This document shows, piece after piece, positions 34,802-43,609 of a stretch of 64,000 nucleotides of DNA. The position numbers were made by a program, and so were the translations under genes. Source of the stretch: Mesorhizobium sp. 65-26 (GTDB lineage: Bacteria; Pseudomonadota; Alphaproteobacteria; Rhizobiales; Rhizobiaceae); NCBI GenBank assembly GCA_001899205.1, contig MKVL01000010.1:453914-517913 (forward strand). Direction: 5' to 3'. Within the stretch, counting starts at the first letter, position 1. Every line of letters starts with the position of its first letter. The notes beneath the pieces are model-generated. The model worked only from the letters and a program-made list of their open reading frames with translations. It was not told where the DNA came from and ran no database searches.

Positions 34802-35070
34802 AAGACGATCACGCGCAACGGTTCGGCGAACTCGATGAGGCCGTGCAGGAATTGCTTTTTCGCATGAGGCCGGAACATGTCGAGACGCTGGAATATCTCT
34901 CCACCCTGCCGAGGGACGAGGTTCGCGGCCTGGTCAAGATGTTTCGGGACGTGAAGGCGGTCAGCAGGTTCCTGCGTTGGGCCATCATCACGCTGGTGGC
35001 CATCTTTGTCGGCGGGGTCGCGCTTGGCGAGAACATCGCCAAGGTGGTGGGCTGGATCAGGAACCGGTAG
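34798..35070 (+). CDS. membrane protein of the lysis cassette
   Basis: A 90-residue protein with a hydrophilic helical N-terminal two-thirds (MKDDHAQRFGELDEAVQELL, PEHVETLEYLSTLPRDEVRGL) and one C-terminal transmembrane segment (WAIITLVAIFVGGVALG). It is coupled to the o-spanin by ATGA overlap and is the last gene of the phage block. A single C-terminal helix with a long cytoplasmic part suggests an antiholin or other lysis-timing protein rather than the pore. Confidence 0.65.
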   Translation: MKDDHAQRFGELDEAVQELLFRMRPEHVETLEYLSTLPRDEVRGLVKMFRDVKAVSRFLRWAIITLVAIFVGGVALGENIAKVVGWIRNR

Positions 35071-35417
35071 GCGGAGATGGTCGCGCGAAGCCCGGCTCCT
35101 ATCCTGCAAGATCGACTGAAAGCGCAAATCGGCTCGGCTCCCGCTGCGACAATGCGCGCCATCCCCTGAATGGGGGATGCGGCTTGCCGCATATGATGTT
35201 CAAAGGCGGTCGCGGCGCTCAGGCCCCGCCTTGGTCGGCACCTTGCTTAACGGCCTACCCAGAAGGTGTCGGCCATGTCCCAACGTCGCCCGCGCGTCCT
35301 CTGGATGCGCGGGCTTTTTTGTTGTCTTGCGGTCAGGCTCCCGGTGGCTCAAAAGCTCTGGAAATTCTCCGGGCAACTCTCCGGCAACATGAGGTCAGGC
35401 GGGCGGCAAGAGGGACC
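35071..35417. other. right boundary of the phage block
   Basis: A 347-base region without genes. It contains a CATCCCC/GGGGATG hairpin at about 35160-35179 and a terminator at 35288-35320. I see no tRNA, integrase gene, or direct repeat matching the left edge near 2300-2548. Confidence 0.4.
35288..35320 (+). terminator. rho-independent terminator after the lysis cassette
   Basis: A GCCCGCG/CGCGGGC stem followed by six T residues, ending transcription of the phage block before the methyltransferase gene. Confidence 0.75.
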
Positions 35418-36173
35418 ATGGCACAGAACATCTACGACAATCCGGAATTCTTCGCCGGCTACAGCCAGCTTTCGCGGCAGGTTCATGGCCTCGATGGCGC
35501 GCCTGAATGGCCGGCCATCCGCGCCATGCTGCCTGTGCTGTCCGGCAAGCGCGTCGTGGACCTCGGATGCGGATTCGGCTGGGCTTCGCGCTGGATGCGT
35601 GAGCAGGGGGCCGCGAGGGTGCTTGGCTTCGACCTGTCGGAGAACATGGTGCGCAGGGCAATCGCCGATACGCGCGATACCGCTGTCGAATACCGCATCG
35701 CCGACCTGGAGACGCTGGAACTGCCGCGTGCCTCGTTCGACCTCGCCTACAGCGCCTTGGCCTTCCACTACATCAGAGACTTCAACCGCCTCGCGCGGAT
35801 GGTCCATGCAGCACTCGTGCCTGGTGGCGATTTCGTCTTCACGATCGAGCATCCCGTCTTCATGGCAGCGGCGCATCCGCACTGGATTGCCGACGAGGAT
35901 GGACGCAGGACCTGGCCGGTCAACGGCTACTCCATCGAGGGCGAGCGGTGGACGGACTGGTTCGCCAAGGGCGTCGTAAAATATCATCGCACTATCGGCA
36001 CCACGCTCAACACGCTGATAGGTGCTGGATTCGATATCGCCCATGTCGAGGAATTCGCGCCCTCGCCCGAGCAGATCGAACAAGCGCCCGCTCTTGCCGA
36101 GGAGCTGGAGCGGCCGATGATGCTCCTGGTTTCCGCACGCCGAAAGCCGGCGACCGGCGAGGCCGTGGCGTAG
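35418..36173 (+). CDS. class I SAM-dependent methyltransferase
   Basis: A 251-residue cytosolic protein with a seven-strand methyltransferase core: motif I VVDLGCGFGWAS (about residues 49-60), the acidic residue after strand 2 (VLGFDLSENM), and post-motif FDLAYSALAFHYI. The C-terminal half includes FTIEHPVFMAA and YHRTIGTTLNTLIGAGFDI, typical of small-molecule methyltransferases of the ubiE-like type. AGAGGGA precedes ATG 35418; the longer upstream frame covers the prophage boundary and was rejected. Substrate unknown. Confidence 0.85.
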   Translation: MAQNIYDNPEFFAGYSQLSRQVHGLDGAPEWPAIRAMLPVLSGKRVVDLGCGFGWASRWMREQGAARVLGFDLSENMVRRAIADTRDTAVEYRIADLETLELPRASFDLAYSALAFHYIRDFNRLARMVHAALVPGGDFVFTIEHPVFMAAAHPHWIADEDGRRTWPVNGYSIEGERWTDWFAKGVVKYHRTIGTTLNTLIGAGFDIAHVEEFAPSPEQIEQAPALAEELERPMMLLVSARRKPATGEAVA

Positions 36174-36296
36174 CGCGCCTACGGAAGCCGATCGCCGGCA
36201 GCCAGCTGAGTGGTAGGAAAAAGCGGGAAGGGGCGCCGGACCGCCTCGACGAGACTCGCGATAGCCACCGGTCCTTCAGTCTGCTAGCTCTTCAAA

Positions 36297-37403
36297 ATGG
36301 CTCATGATCATCATTCAAAAGTGCCGCTCTGGACCTGGTTGGCGCCCGCCGCGGCCTTGGTGCTGGTCGAACTGAAATATGTCGGACTGGTCTCGGACAG
36401 CTCGGTTCCGATCATCATCCTTGCTTCCGTGGCGCTCGCCGCATCGGTCTTCGCTTCGGTGCACCATGCCGAGATCCTGGCGCTGCGGGTAGGGGAGCCT
36501 CTCGGCTCGATCATCCTCGCCGTCGCGGTGACGGTGCTCGAAGTCGGGCTGATCGTATCCGTCATGCTGGCGGGCTCGGCGGGCGGCGAAGTCGTGGCCA
36601 GGGACACGGTGTTTTCCGCGCTGATGATCGTGCTCAACTGCGTCATCGGGCTATGCCTCATGCTCGGCGGCAGGCGTCATCACGAGCAGACATTCCAGCT
36701 CAATGCGGCTTCGGCGGCACTGGCTGTGCTGGGCACGCTTGCGACCATCGTGCTGGTGCTGCCCAATTTCGTCGCCGCCGGCGGGCCGCAGCAGTTCTCC
36801 TCCACCCAACTCCTGGTGGTCGGCGCTGTGTCGCTGGTGCTCTATGGCGTCTTCGTCTTCGTGCAGACGATCAAGCATCGCGACTATTTCATGGATGAGC
36901 CGATCGCAGGAGGAGCCGTGGAGGAAGCCCCCCACGAATTGCCGACCGCGAAAGTCACCATGCTCAGCGCGTTGATGCTGCCGGTGTCGTTGCTGGTCGT
37001 GATCCTGCTGGCAAAGGTCCTGTCTCACCCGCTGGAGGACGCGATTGCCTTCGCCGGCCTTCCCGCGGCGTTCGTGGGTGTCGTCATCGCCACGCTCGTC
37101 CTCTTGCCGGAAGGCATCGCCTCGGTGCGGGCCGCGCTGCTCAACCGGCTGCAGAACAGCGTCAACCTGGTGCTCGGCTCGGCGCTTGCCAGCATCGGCT
37201 TGACGATCCCTGTCGTCGCCTGCGTGGCGGTGTTCACGGATCGTCGCCTGACGCTGGGGCTGAGTCCAGCTTCCACCGTTCTCCTGCTGCTGACCCTGTT
37301 CGTCAGCACCATAACGCTGGGAACGGGACGCACGACCGTCCTTCAGGGCACCGTGCATCTCGGCATTTTCGTGGTCTTTTTGCTGATATCCGCGGTGCCC
37401 TGA
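36297..37403 (+). CDS. CaCA-family cation/proton antiporter (ChaA-like)
   Basis: A 368-residue inner-membrane protein with about eleven hydrophobic segments in two inverted halves. Each half carries a family alpha-repeat: SIILAVAVTVLEVGLIVSV in the first and AFVGVVIATLVLLPEGIASVRAA in the second, with acidic residues in the transport site. HHAEILALRVGEPLG is typical of ChaA/y4hA-type transporters, which exchange Ca2+, Na+ or K+ for protons. The N-terminal HDHH could bind metal. No strong ribosome site is visible before ATG 36297. Monocistronic. Confidence 0.87.
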   Translation: MAHDHHSKVPLWTWLAPAAALVLVELKYVGLVSDSSVPIIILASVALAASVFASVHHAEILALRVGEPLGSIILAVAVTVLEVGLIVSVMLAGSAGGEVVARDTVFSALMIVLNCVIGLCLMLGGRRHHEQTFQLNAASAALAVLGTLATIVLVLPNFVAAGGPQQFSSTQLLVVGAVSLVLYGVFVFVQTIKHRDYFMDEPIAGGAVEEAPHELPTAKVTMLSALMLPVSLLVVILLAKVLSHPLEDAIAFAGLPAAFVGVVIATLVLLPEGIASVRAALLNRLQNSVNLVLGSALASIGLTIPVVACVAVFTDRRLTLGLSPASTVLLLLTLFVSTITLGTGRTTVLQGTVHLGIFVVFLLISAVP

Positions 37404-37440
37404 GGCGCTACGCGCCCAGATGGCTCCGTCGGCAGGGGCT

Positions 37441-37674
37441 TCACTCTACCTGCTGTGTTCTCTCGGCGAGCGCGAAGGCCTGGAGGTTTCTCGCCTTGCC
37501 GAGATCCTCATCGGCATTGGCGATGATCGCATGGAAGGCCGCGCGGGCGATATCCTTCTTTGAGGCCTGCGGGTGCGCCCTCCGCACCGCCTTGACCAGT
37601 TCCTTCGGCGTCATGCCCGGCGTCACCAGCCGCATCAGCGTGTCGCCTATGGCCTGCAGTTCGGACGGATCCAT
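37441..37674 (-). CDS. small hypothetical protein
   Basis: A 77-residue minus-strand protein (start at 37674 after AGAGGAC) with a helical pattern: PSELQAIGDTLMRLVTPGMT, PKELVKAVRRAHPQASKKDI, AFHAIIANADEDLGKARNLQ. It is soluble with no signal. It resembles small proteins of unknown function common in rhizobia. It converges with the antiporter gene. No role can be assigned. Confidence 0.65.
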   Translation of the reverse strand: MDPSELQAIGDTLMRLVTPGMTPKELVKAVRRAHPQASKKDIARAAFHAIIANADEDLGKARNLQAFALAERTQQVE

Positions 37675-37991
37675 TGCGAAGGCAGTCCTCTGTTGGGAGC
37701 CGCACCTTAGCACCAAAGGTCCGCTCATCGGAAGCCTTCGAGGCGGACTGCGTCGCGGCGACGTGCTCTGGCGGGGGAGGGATTGGACCCCCTCCGTCGC
37801 CGGGCATGGCGGCGGAAGGGGCTGGAGTAAACCGCTGTTAAGCGGAAGGCGCAGGATGATCCTGCACTAGCTTGAATAAAGGGTAATAGCCAAGACCAGG
37901 CGAAGCGGAATTGCCGGTTGTGATTGCATCGGGTTGTATTGCCGCCGTTCGAACGCAGGCACGCCCAGGCATCCGTATCTACCCCTTCGTC
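37675..37991. other. intergenic region with a tRNA-3'-end-like fragment
   Basis: The 317 bases hold no gene. At about 37769-37795 the minus strand resembles a tRNA acceptor/T-arm end (CCA-type end plus GAGGG/CCCTC stem), but there is no matching 5' acceptor strand, so it is at most a decayed fragment. Confidence 0.3.
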
Positions 37992-38471
37992 CTATTGCCC
38001 GGCCAGGCGGTGCTGCCGGACCAGCCGATATTCGTGCCAGATCAACACCATGACGAAGAGATCGAAAACGGTCAGCACGATCAGCCCGGCCGAGTGCGTG
38101 TAGCTGAACCGGTACAACTGGTAGACGATGAAAAGCGACAGCGCGACGAGCGAAGCCGGATAGGCCCAAAGCTTGTTGGTAAGCAAGCCGGCCACGAGAG
38201 CGAGTTTCACAAGGCCGTGGCTGAGCAGGTAGAATGCGTAGAAATGCTGCGTGGATACAGAGAAATTGCTGGCCAGGGTCAGAAGATGGCCGGCGAGGAA
38301 ATCGTGCGGATCCTCGATCAGCTCTTCCTGCGTCAACTGCCTGACCAGCGATACGATCGTGTCGGTGCTGATCAAGGCAAGCATAAGGCCGCCTATGCAT
38401 TCGACCAGTGCATGCGCGCCCTTGAGCAGGACGCTTATCTGGAAGACCTGGTGGATGCGGCGTTCATCCAT
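37992..38471 (-). CDS. DUF2127 family membrane protein
   Basis: A 159-residue protein with four hydrophobic segments. It begins RRIHQVFQISVLLKGAHALVE and contains FYAFYLLSHGLVKLALVAGLL and YQLYRFSYTHSAGLIVLTVFD, the conserved pattern of DUF2127 proteins (KGxxALxE, HGxVK, YRxxxTHS). These are bacterial inner-membrane proteins of unknown biochemical function. The start at 38471 is the only reasonable Met. It lies upstream of, and on the same strand as, nothing obviously related. Confidence 0.82.
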   Translation of the reverse strand: MDERRIHQVFQISVLLKGAHALVECIGGLMLALISTDTIVSLVRQLTQEELIEDPHDFLAGHLLTLASNFSVSTQHFYAFYLLSHGLVKLALVAGLLTNKLWAYPASLVALSLFIVYQLYRFSYTHSAGLIVLTVFDLFVMVLIWHEYRLVRQHRLAGQ

Positions 38472-38599
38472 GGTGGCTCATCGAGGCTCCGTGTTAAGCG
38501 TGTTGGTTTGGCCTGCCGCGTCGCGAGTATCGGTCGGGAGAAGGGGCGCTCGTTTCCAACATGGCCCCGCCGTGGAATTGTCCCGCGGTCACGGCCTGC

Positions 38600-39307
38600 T
38601 CACGTCAAGATGTTAACAGCGCGGGCGGCGACTAGGGCGATGGTTAGTAGCGAAATCATCGCCTCGGCCATCATCAGCAGCTTGGCGCGGGGCGTCAGCG
38701 GCATGGTGTCGGTGGGCGAAAACGCTGTGGCGTTGGTGAACGCAAGGAACAGATAGTCCACGAACCCAGGTAACCAGCCTCGCATATCCCGGTCGTTCAG
38801 CGACATTTGCGGGAACAGGAAATCCGCCTCGGCGCGCTTGACCAGGCCGCATGTCGGCGGGCCGCCCCGGTCGGTGCTCCAGAACCAGAGCGCGAAGACG
38901 ATGACGTTCGTCACCCAGATGTTCAGCGCATCGACCAGCAGCGTCGTCCCGGTGCTGCCGGCGTGACCGCCGACCAGTGCGCGCACGAGGAAAACCAGCG
39001 ATCCGCAATTCATGAGGCTGATGATGCCGGTCATCACCAGCGCCGTCCTGCGGATCATCAGGCGACGCTCGCCGATCCTGTGCCATTCGTGGTCTTCGAC
39101 GGCCTTCCTGGCTTCCGACTGGGTCCAGGCCGTTGCTACCGACAGCGGCACAAGCAGGGCAGCTTCGAGCACGGGAGCCAGCCAGCGTGGCCCGAAGGAC
39201 AGGTCGTTGATGACCAGCAGTTGCAGGCAGATGATGACGAGGACGGCGCCGCGCGCCAGCCAGAAGTCTAGGGCTCGATGGTGGATAACGATATGATGGT
39301 CGCGCAT
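38600..39307 (-). CDS. DUF1345-like membrane protein
   Basis: A 235-residue inner-membrane protein with about five hydrophobic segments. The C-terminal DYLFLAFTNATAFSPTDTM...AKLLMMAEAMISLLTIALVAARAVNIL has the look of DUF1345/ion-channel-like proteins, in which a loop before the last helix carries a conserved FT-x-x-T-x-F pattern. ATG at 39307 was chosen because the preceding 31 codons are low-complexity. Function unknown. It is 49 bases downstream of the DUF4337 gene on the same strand and probably co-transcribed. Confidence 0.65.
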   Translation of the reverse strand: MRDHHIVIHHRALDFWLARGAVLVIICLQLLVINDLSFGPRWLAPVLEAALLVPLSVATAWTQSEARKAVEDHEWHRIGERRLMIRRTALVMTGIISLMNCGSLVFLVRALVGGHAGSTGTTLLVDALNIWVTNVIVFALWFWSTDRGGPPTCGLVKRAEADFLFPQMSLNDRDMRGWLPGFVDYLFLAFTNATAFSPTDTMPLTPRAKLLMMAEAMISLLTIALVAARAVNILT

Positions 39308-39356
39308 GCGGCTTCCGACGTTTGATGAGGGAATCGAGGGATAGGGGCTGTGGCGC

Positions 39357-39929
39357 TCAGACGTAGGCGAAACCTGCGGCGATGATGCCCATGGCGCCAA
39401 GCACCAGGGAGCCGATCCAGGGCCAGCGCCGGCCGCGCATGATGATGGACAGCGTTGCTATGGCGATGGAGACGTGCAGCAAGGTTGTAGCCAGCGTCAG
39501 TATGTGGTGACGGCGGGCGCGTATCTCGCTATCGCGCAGCTTCTCGTCCACCTGCTTTTCCAGTTCCGTTGCCCTGGCCTGGATGGCCACGCCGTCGTCC
39601 TCGTTGCGCTTGGCGTCCGCGCGGAATGCGTCGGTGTTGGCTCCGCCCATCGCCGCGGCGATCTCGTAGCTGTTCTTCTTGATGCTCTTGGCCTCGAAGA
39701 AGGCCCACTGGTCGCTGGCCTTGTTCTGCAGGTATGAAGCCTCGCTCTTGTCGTTGATCGCTTCGGCGGTCTCGAGCGACTCGAAGCTGCCGACGGTCGC
39801 CGCCAGCACGGCCAGGACCGCGATGCTCGCCGACACGGTTATCAGGAAGGGGTTGCCTTCATGTGCCGCATGCTCGGCATGTTCAGCGTTTTCGAGATGC
39901 TCTTGCGTGGTGTCTTCCACTACACTCAT
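39357..39929 (-). CDS. DUF4337 family membrane protein
   Basis: A 190-residue protein starting at 39929 after AAGGATCAGG. It has a His/Glu-rich N-terminus (EHLENAEHAEHAAHEG), one helix (FLITVSASIAVLAVLAATVG), a soluble helical domain containing ASYLQNKASDQWAFFEAKSIKK (diagnostic for DUF4337), and two C-terminal helices. Topology suggests a periplasmic or cytosolic coiled region anchored on both sides. Function unknown. It heads a two-gene unit with the DUF1345-like gene. Confidence 0.85.
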   Translation of the reverse strand: MSVVEDTTQEHLENAEHAEHAAHEGNPFLITVSASIAVLAVLAATVGSFESLETAEAINDKSEASYLQNKASDQWAFFEAKSIKKNSYEIAAAMGGANTDAFRADAKRNEDDGVAIQARATELEKQVDEKLRDSEIRARRHHILTLATTLLHVSIAIATLSIIMRGRRWPWIGSLVLGAMGIIAAGFAYV

Positions 39930-40219
39930 TGCGGTTTGCCTGATCCTTCGAGGTCGAGCCGGGTGGCTAACCGCCAAGTTTCAGCCGCAATGTTGGTCTG
40001 GCGATGATGGCGCTGCTATACATTTTCGTAAGAATTGCCGTTCGATCCCTATCCTCCCGAATGCTCACCGCCGTCGGTCGGCCCCGCATTTGCCGGGCTC
40101 AGGCCTCTCCGCCGTGTCGCTTGAAAGCGTCTCGCTCCAACCTCGCGGATGGTCATTTTTTCGCGAAACATGGGCCGGGGGGCTGTTCGCGAAAGCCTTC
40201 GATATGATCTAAGCGCGCT

Positions 40220-41809
40220 ATGACGAGAACTGACGACATCATCGACGGTGGGCAAGGCGGCGCCTTCGGAAGAAGCGGATCGCCGGCGCGATCGATCCTG
40301 CTCGAGCATCCCGTCGGCGCGCTGGCGCTGCTCTGCCTGTTGCAGATCGTGTTCTGGACCGCGTTGCCCGCTTTGGTCGACGTCGGGCCGCCGCGCGATG
40401 TCGCGGAAGGTTTCATGTGGGGTCGCGAATGGGTGCTGCTTACCTACAAGCATCCGCAGCTTCCGGCCTGGCTGCTCGAAACCAGCCATCTGCTCACCGG
40501 CTCGTTCCGCTGGCCGCAGTTTCTTCTCTCGCAACTGATGATCTCGGCCACCTTCGTCTTCGTCTATCTGCTGGCGAGCGATATGCTCGGCCGCACGCGC
40601 GCCCTGGCCGCCGTTCTCCTGCTTCCGTCGATCTATCTCTTCGGCTGGTCGGGAACGCAGTTCAACCACGATACGGCGCAAATGCCGTTCTGGGCCGCGA
40701 TAGCCTGGCTGCTGTGGCGCGCCGGGCGGGGCGATGGACCCGGCTGGTGGCTCGCCCTGGGTGTCGTCGCCGGGGTTGGCATCTACGCCAAGTTCTCTAC
40801 CGCCATGCTGATAGGCTTCGGCGGTTTTTGGATCCTCTACGACGCGCGTGCCCGTGCGCAGCTTGCCACGCCTTGGCCTTGGCTTGGGCTTGCGATCTTC
40901 ATCGGCCTGGTGACGCCCGTCGTTATCCAGTTGGTGCGTATCGACTTCCTGCCGTTCTCCTACGCGGCGGAGCGCGACCAGTGGGTACTGGCAAACCGTG
41001 CTCGCCTCTACTACATCGGTGTGCAGGCCGCCGAGATGGCCGGCATGTTCATCGTTCTCGGCATATGCGGTCTTCTGAGCAAGAAGCGGCAGCCTGAAGC
41101 CGTGCCGGTGCTCGAACGGCGCGCGCTGGTTTATCTTCTGTGGATGGGGCTGGGGCCGGCCGTTCTCACGATGATCGCTTCACTGTTCGTCGGCATCGGC
41201 GAGGCCTGGGGCACGCCGATGTACAATCTCGTCGGTGTGGTAGCCATCGCCCTGCTTGGCCGTAATCTCGGCGCCGTAGAGCTGCGCAAGCTCGCCATCT
41301 GCGCGGCCGTATTCATCATCGGCGTATCGACCTACTACGCTGCCTCCGCCTGGGCTGGCTGTAACCTGTTCGGGAAGCTGCAACCGGTCTGCTGGCCGGC
41401 GCGTACCATTTCCGAAAAGGCCGAAGCAGTCTGGCACGAGCAGGTTTCCGGCCCGCTCGGCATCGTTGCCGGCGATGCAGATCTCGCCACGCTTGCCGGC
41501 CTCAACGCCAAGGACAAGCCTTCGATCTTCACGGAACTCAACTACCGGTTCGCCCCGTGGATCACGCCGCAAAGGTTGCGCGAGCAAGGAATGCTGCTGG
41601 TCTGGCGCACTGGCACGAACGCGCCTCCTGAAGCTGCTGACTGGATCAAGGACCGCCCTGTCAAGACTGTCCTTCTCGATTGGTCGCTGAAGGCGCGCCC
41701 GATTTCGCTGAGCTTCGTCGTCGTGCCGCCGGGAACGGAGCCGCCGGACGCTTCCAGTACCTCTCCAGGCAACGCCGAGAGTGCGCCGGCGAACGCGCCG
41801 AAGCTATAG
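40220..41809 (+). CDS. GT39/ArnT-type membrane glycosyltransferase
   Basis: A 529-residue inner-membrane protein with about eleven hydrophobic segments. The N-terminal EGFMWGREWVLLTYKHPQLP places acidic Glu/Asp residues in the first periplasmic loop, as in the GT-C fold enzymes of the dolichyl-phosphate-mannose (PMT) and ArnT type. YLFGWSGTQFNHDTAQMPFW and GIYAKFSTAML are typical family blocks. It should transfer a sugar from a polyprenyl-phosphate carrier to lipid A or another envelope acceptor. A Pro/Ser-rich C-terminal tail follows. A terminator lies about 90 bases downstream. Confidence 0.82.
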   Translation: MTRTDDIIDGGQGGAFGRSGSPARSILLEHPVGALALLCLLQIVFWTALPALVDVGPPRDVAEGFMWGREWVLLTYKHPQLPAWLLETSHLLTGSFRWPQFLLSQLMISATFVFVYLLASDMLGRTRALAAVLLLPSIYLFGWSGTQFNHDTAQMPFWAAIAWLLWRAGRGDGPGWWLALGVVAGVGIYAKFSTAMLIGFGGFWILYDARARAQLATPWPWLGLAIFIGLVTPVVIQLVRIDFLPFSYAAERDQWVLANRARLYYIGVQAAEMAGMFIVLGICGLLSKKRQPEAVPVLERRALVYLLWMGLGPAVLTMIASLFVGIGEAWGTPMYNLVGVVAIALLGRNLGAVELRKLAICAAVFIIGVSTYYAASAWAGCNLFGKLQPVCWPARTISEKAEAVWHEQVSGPLGIVAGDADLATLAGLNAKDKPSIFTELNYRFAPWITPQRLREQGMLLVWRTGTNAPPEAADWIKDRPVKTVLLDWSLKARPISLSFVVVPPGTEPPDASSTSPGNAESAPANAPKL

Positions 41810-41901
41810 TACTGCTCTGAGGACCATATCTCGGACAGCCGGGAATGGACTGGATACGGCACCCTTGCGCCGAACAGCACCTGTCGTCCGACAATGTCTA
41901 A

Positions 41902-41934
41902 GCCCGCCCCGCCGCACGCGGGGCGGGCTTTTTT
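41902..41934 (+). terminator. rho-independent terminator
   Basis: A perfect GCCCGCCCCG/CGGGGCGGGC stem around GCCGCACG-type loop bases, followed by TTTTTT. It terminates the glycosyltransferase transcript upstream of the riboswitch. Confidence 0.85.
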
Positions 41935-42002
41935 CGTTTTGATGCCTGCGACGAAAAAATGGCTTTCACAATCGCCCGAATGGTGCTTTAACGCCTGCAT
42001 CC

Positions 42003-42092
42003 ACAGGGGTGCTCCGTACGGTCGGGGCTGAGACGGGGGCGGCAAGCCCACAGACCCTAGAAGCTGATCTGGGTAATACCAGCGGAGCGAGG
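42003..42092 (+). ncRNA. TPP riboswitch (THI element)
   Basis: The conserved THI-box elements are in order: AGGGGTGCTCC, GGGGCTGAGA, ACAGACCCTAG, AAGCTGATCTGGGTAATACC and AGCGGAGC. The pyrimidine-sensing CTGAGA and pyrophosphate-sensing CTGATCTGG-TAATACCAGCG segments are essentially canonical, and the 5' GCTCC can pair with 3' GGAGC. It ends 6 bases before the ykoF-like start, so TPP binding probably hides the ribosome site and represses the transport operon. Confidence 0.93.
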
Positions 42093-42098
42093 CGGGCG

Positions 42099-42707
42099 AT
42101 GTTTTCAGGCGCACAGATTTCCCTATATCCGATGACCGACGATTTTGTCGGCGTCATCCTTGGCGCTCTCGGCGCGCTCGACCCGTACCGCGACAGGTTG
42201 CGGATCGAGACCGACGATATAGCGACGCTGCTGGTCGGACCGCCCGAAGTGCTGTTCCCGGCCATGCGAGACCTGTTCGTGGCAGCTGCAAAGAGCGGCA
42301 AGCATTGCGTGCTGTCGGCTGCCGTCTCGCGCGGTTGCCCTGGCGAGCCCGACGATCCGATCTGCCGCTCCGATGAGATCGGAGGGCCGACCATTCCGCT
42401 CGACGAGCGCAAGGTGGCGGCGATCCGCGCGGTGCAGGCCACCCCCTCGACCAATCAGCCAGCCGCCGCCCAGTTCTCGCTTTATGTGATGGGCACCGGC
42501 AACCATATGGACGAGATCTATGGCTGCATCGACTTCCTGAAGCAGTCGGGCGTCTTCGAACGCTCCAAGCATTTCTGCACCAAGCTGCGCGGCGATGCCG
42601 GCGCGATCTTCGCCACGCTCAACGAGGCCTTCTGCCGCTTCGGGCCGGGCGCTGGCCATGTGACCCTCGACATCACCATTTCGGCGAACAGCCCGACTGC
42701 GGTTTGA
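42099..42707 (+). CDS. ykoF: YkoF-family thiamine/HMP-binding protein
   Basis: A 202-residue soluble protein with two repeated ferredoxin-like halves. Each starts with a Gln-rich strand: GAQISLYPMTDDF in the first and AAQFSLYVMGTGNHMDEIYG in the second. This duplication is the YkoF architecture, which binds thiamine or its pyrimidine moiety (HMP). ATG 42099 lies directly behind the TPP riboswitch; an upstream open frame runs through the riboswitch and was rejected. It is the first gene of a four-gene uptake operon, and probably scavenges the ligand in the cytoplasm. Confidence 0.88.
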   Translation: MFSGAQISLYPMTDDFVGVILGALGALDPYRDRLRIETDDIATLLVGPPEVLFPAMRDLFVAAAKSGKHCVLSAAVSRGCPGEPDDPICRSDEIGGPTIPLDERKVAAIRAVQATPSTNQPAAAQFSLYVMGTGNHMDEIYGCIDFLKQSGVFERSKHFCTKLRGDAGAIFATLNEAFCRFGPGAGHVTLDITISANSPTAV

Positions 42708-42739
42708 GCGGCGCTTAGGCGCGCTATCGAGGTAAGGCC

Positions 42740-43609
42740 GTGGCTGGACCGTTTGCTCCATCATCGGGGAGAGATGCCCCGTTGTCGCTTCCGAGGTCCC
42801 GTCAACCGCGGAGACTGGGGACAGCTTTCGCCCGGACTATTCCGGCTGTCATCTCGCTTGCGCTGCTGATCGCTGTCTGGGAGCTTTATGCCCGTTTCGG
42901 CGGTATTGCCCCTACCGTGCTTCCTGCGCCCTCGCGCGTTCTTCAGCAGGCTTGGGAAAACCGGGCGGCGCTTGCCGAAAACACGCTCCCTACCATCCGT
43001 GCGACGCTGGCTGGCTTTGCTTGTTCGCTCGTTGCTGCTTTCGTGCTCTCGGCGCTGGTCGATTTCGCGCCGCGACTGCGACGCGCGCTGTTCCCGATCC
43101 TGATCGCCAGCCAGACGCTGCCGCTCGTGGCGATAGCGCCGCTGGTCGTGCTTTGGTTCGGCTTCGGCCTGTTGCCGAAGATATTGCTGGTGGCGCTGGT
43201 CACCTTCTTCCCGATGATGGTGGCATTGGTGGAAGGCTATGCCGCGACCCAGAAGGAGATCGCCGAGATGCTCGCCGCCATGGGGGCAGGGCGCTGGCGC
43301 ATCTTCCGATCGGCAAGGCTGCCTTCCGCGCTGCCCTACTTCTTCGCCGGGCTCAGGGTCTCCATCACCTATGCGGTGGTCGGCGCGATCTTCGCCGAAT
43401 ATGCCGGCGCGGCGAAGGGGCTGGGCATCTACATGCTCAGCGCCAAGAACAATTTCCGGCCGGATCTGGTGCTTGCGGCCGTGACGATCAGTTCGGCGCT
43501 CACGCTCATGTTGTTCGGCTTGGCTGTCCTGATTCAGCACCTTGCCATGCCGTGGGAGCGCGCCGGGCGTGAAGACGGGCAAAAGTCGTCGACGGAGGGC
43601 GGCCGATGA
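42740..43609 (+). CDS. thiX: ABC transporter permease for thiamine precursor
   Basis: A 289-residue inner-membrane permease with six helices of the BPD_transp_1 type. The EAA loop is visible as EIAEMLAAMGAGRWRIFRSA, and the LVVLWFGFGLLPKILLVALV region is typical of the NMT1/SsuC-like subfamily. It sits 32 bases after ykoF and overlaps the ATPase gene by 4 bases (ATGA). In the thiXYZ system it forms the channel for hydroxymethylpyrimidine or a related thiamine precursor. TPP-controlled. Confidence 0.87.
   Translation: MAGPFAPSSGRDAPLSLPRSRQPRRLGTAFARTIPAVISLALLIAVWELYARFGGIAPTVLPAPSRVLQQAWENRAALAENTLPTIRATLAGFACSLVAAFVLSALVDFAPRLRRALFPILIASQTLPLVAIAPLVVLWFGFGLLPKILLVALVTFFPMMVALVEGYAATQKEIAEMLAAMGAGRWRIFRSARLPSALPYFFAGLRVSITYAVVGAIFAEYAGAAKGLGIYMLSAKNNFRPDLVLAAVTISSALTLMLFGLAVLIQHLAMPWERAGREDGQKSSTEGGR

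Noticed and set aside
37767-37800. tRNA 3'-end-like sequence on the minus strand
   Set aside because: A CCA-like end and T-arm-like stem are present, but no matching 5' acceptor strand, D-arm or proper anticodon arm lies within tRNA distance.
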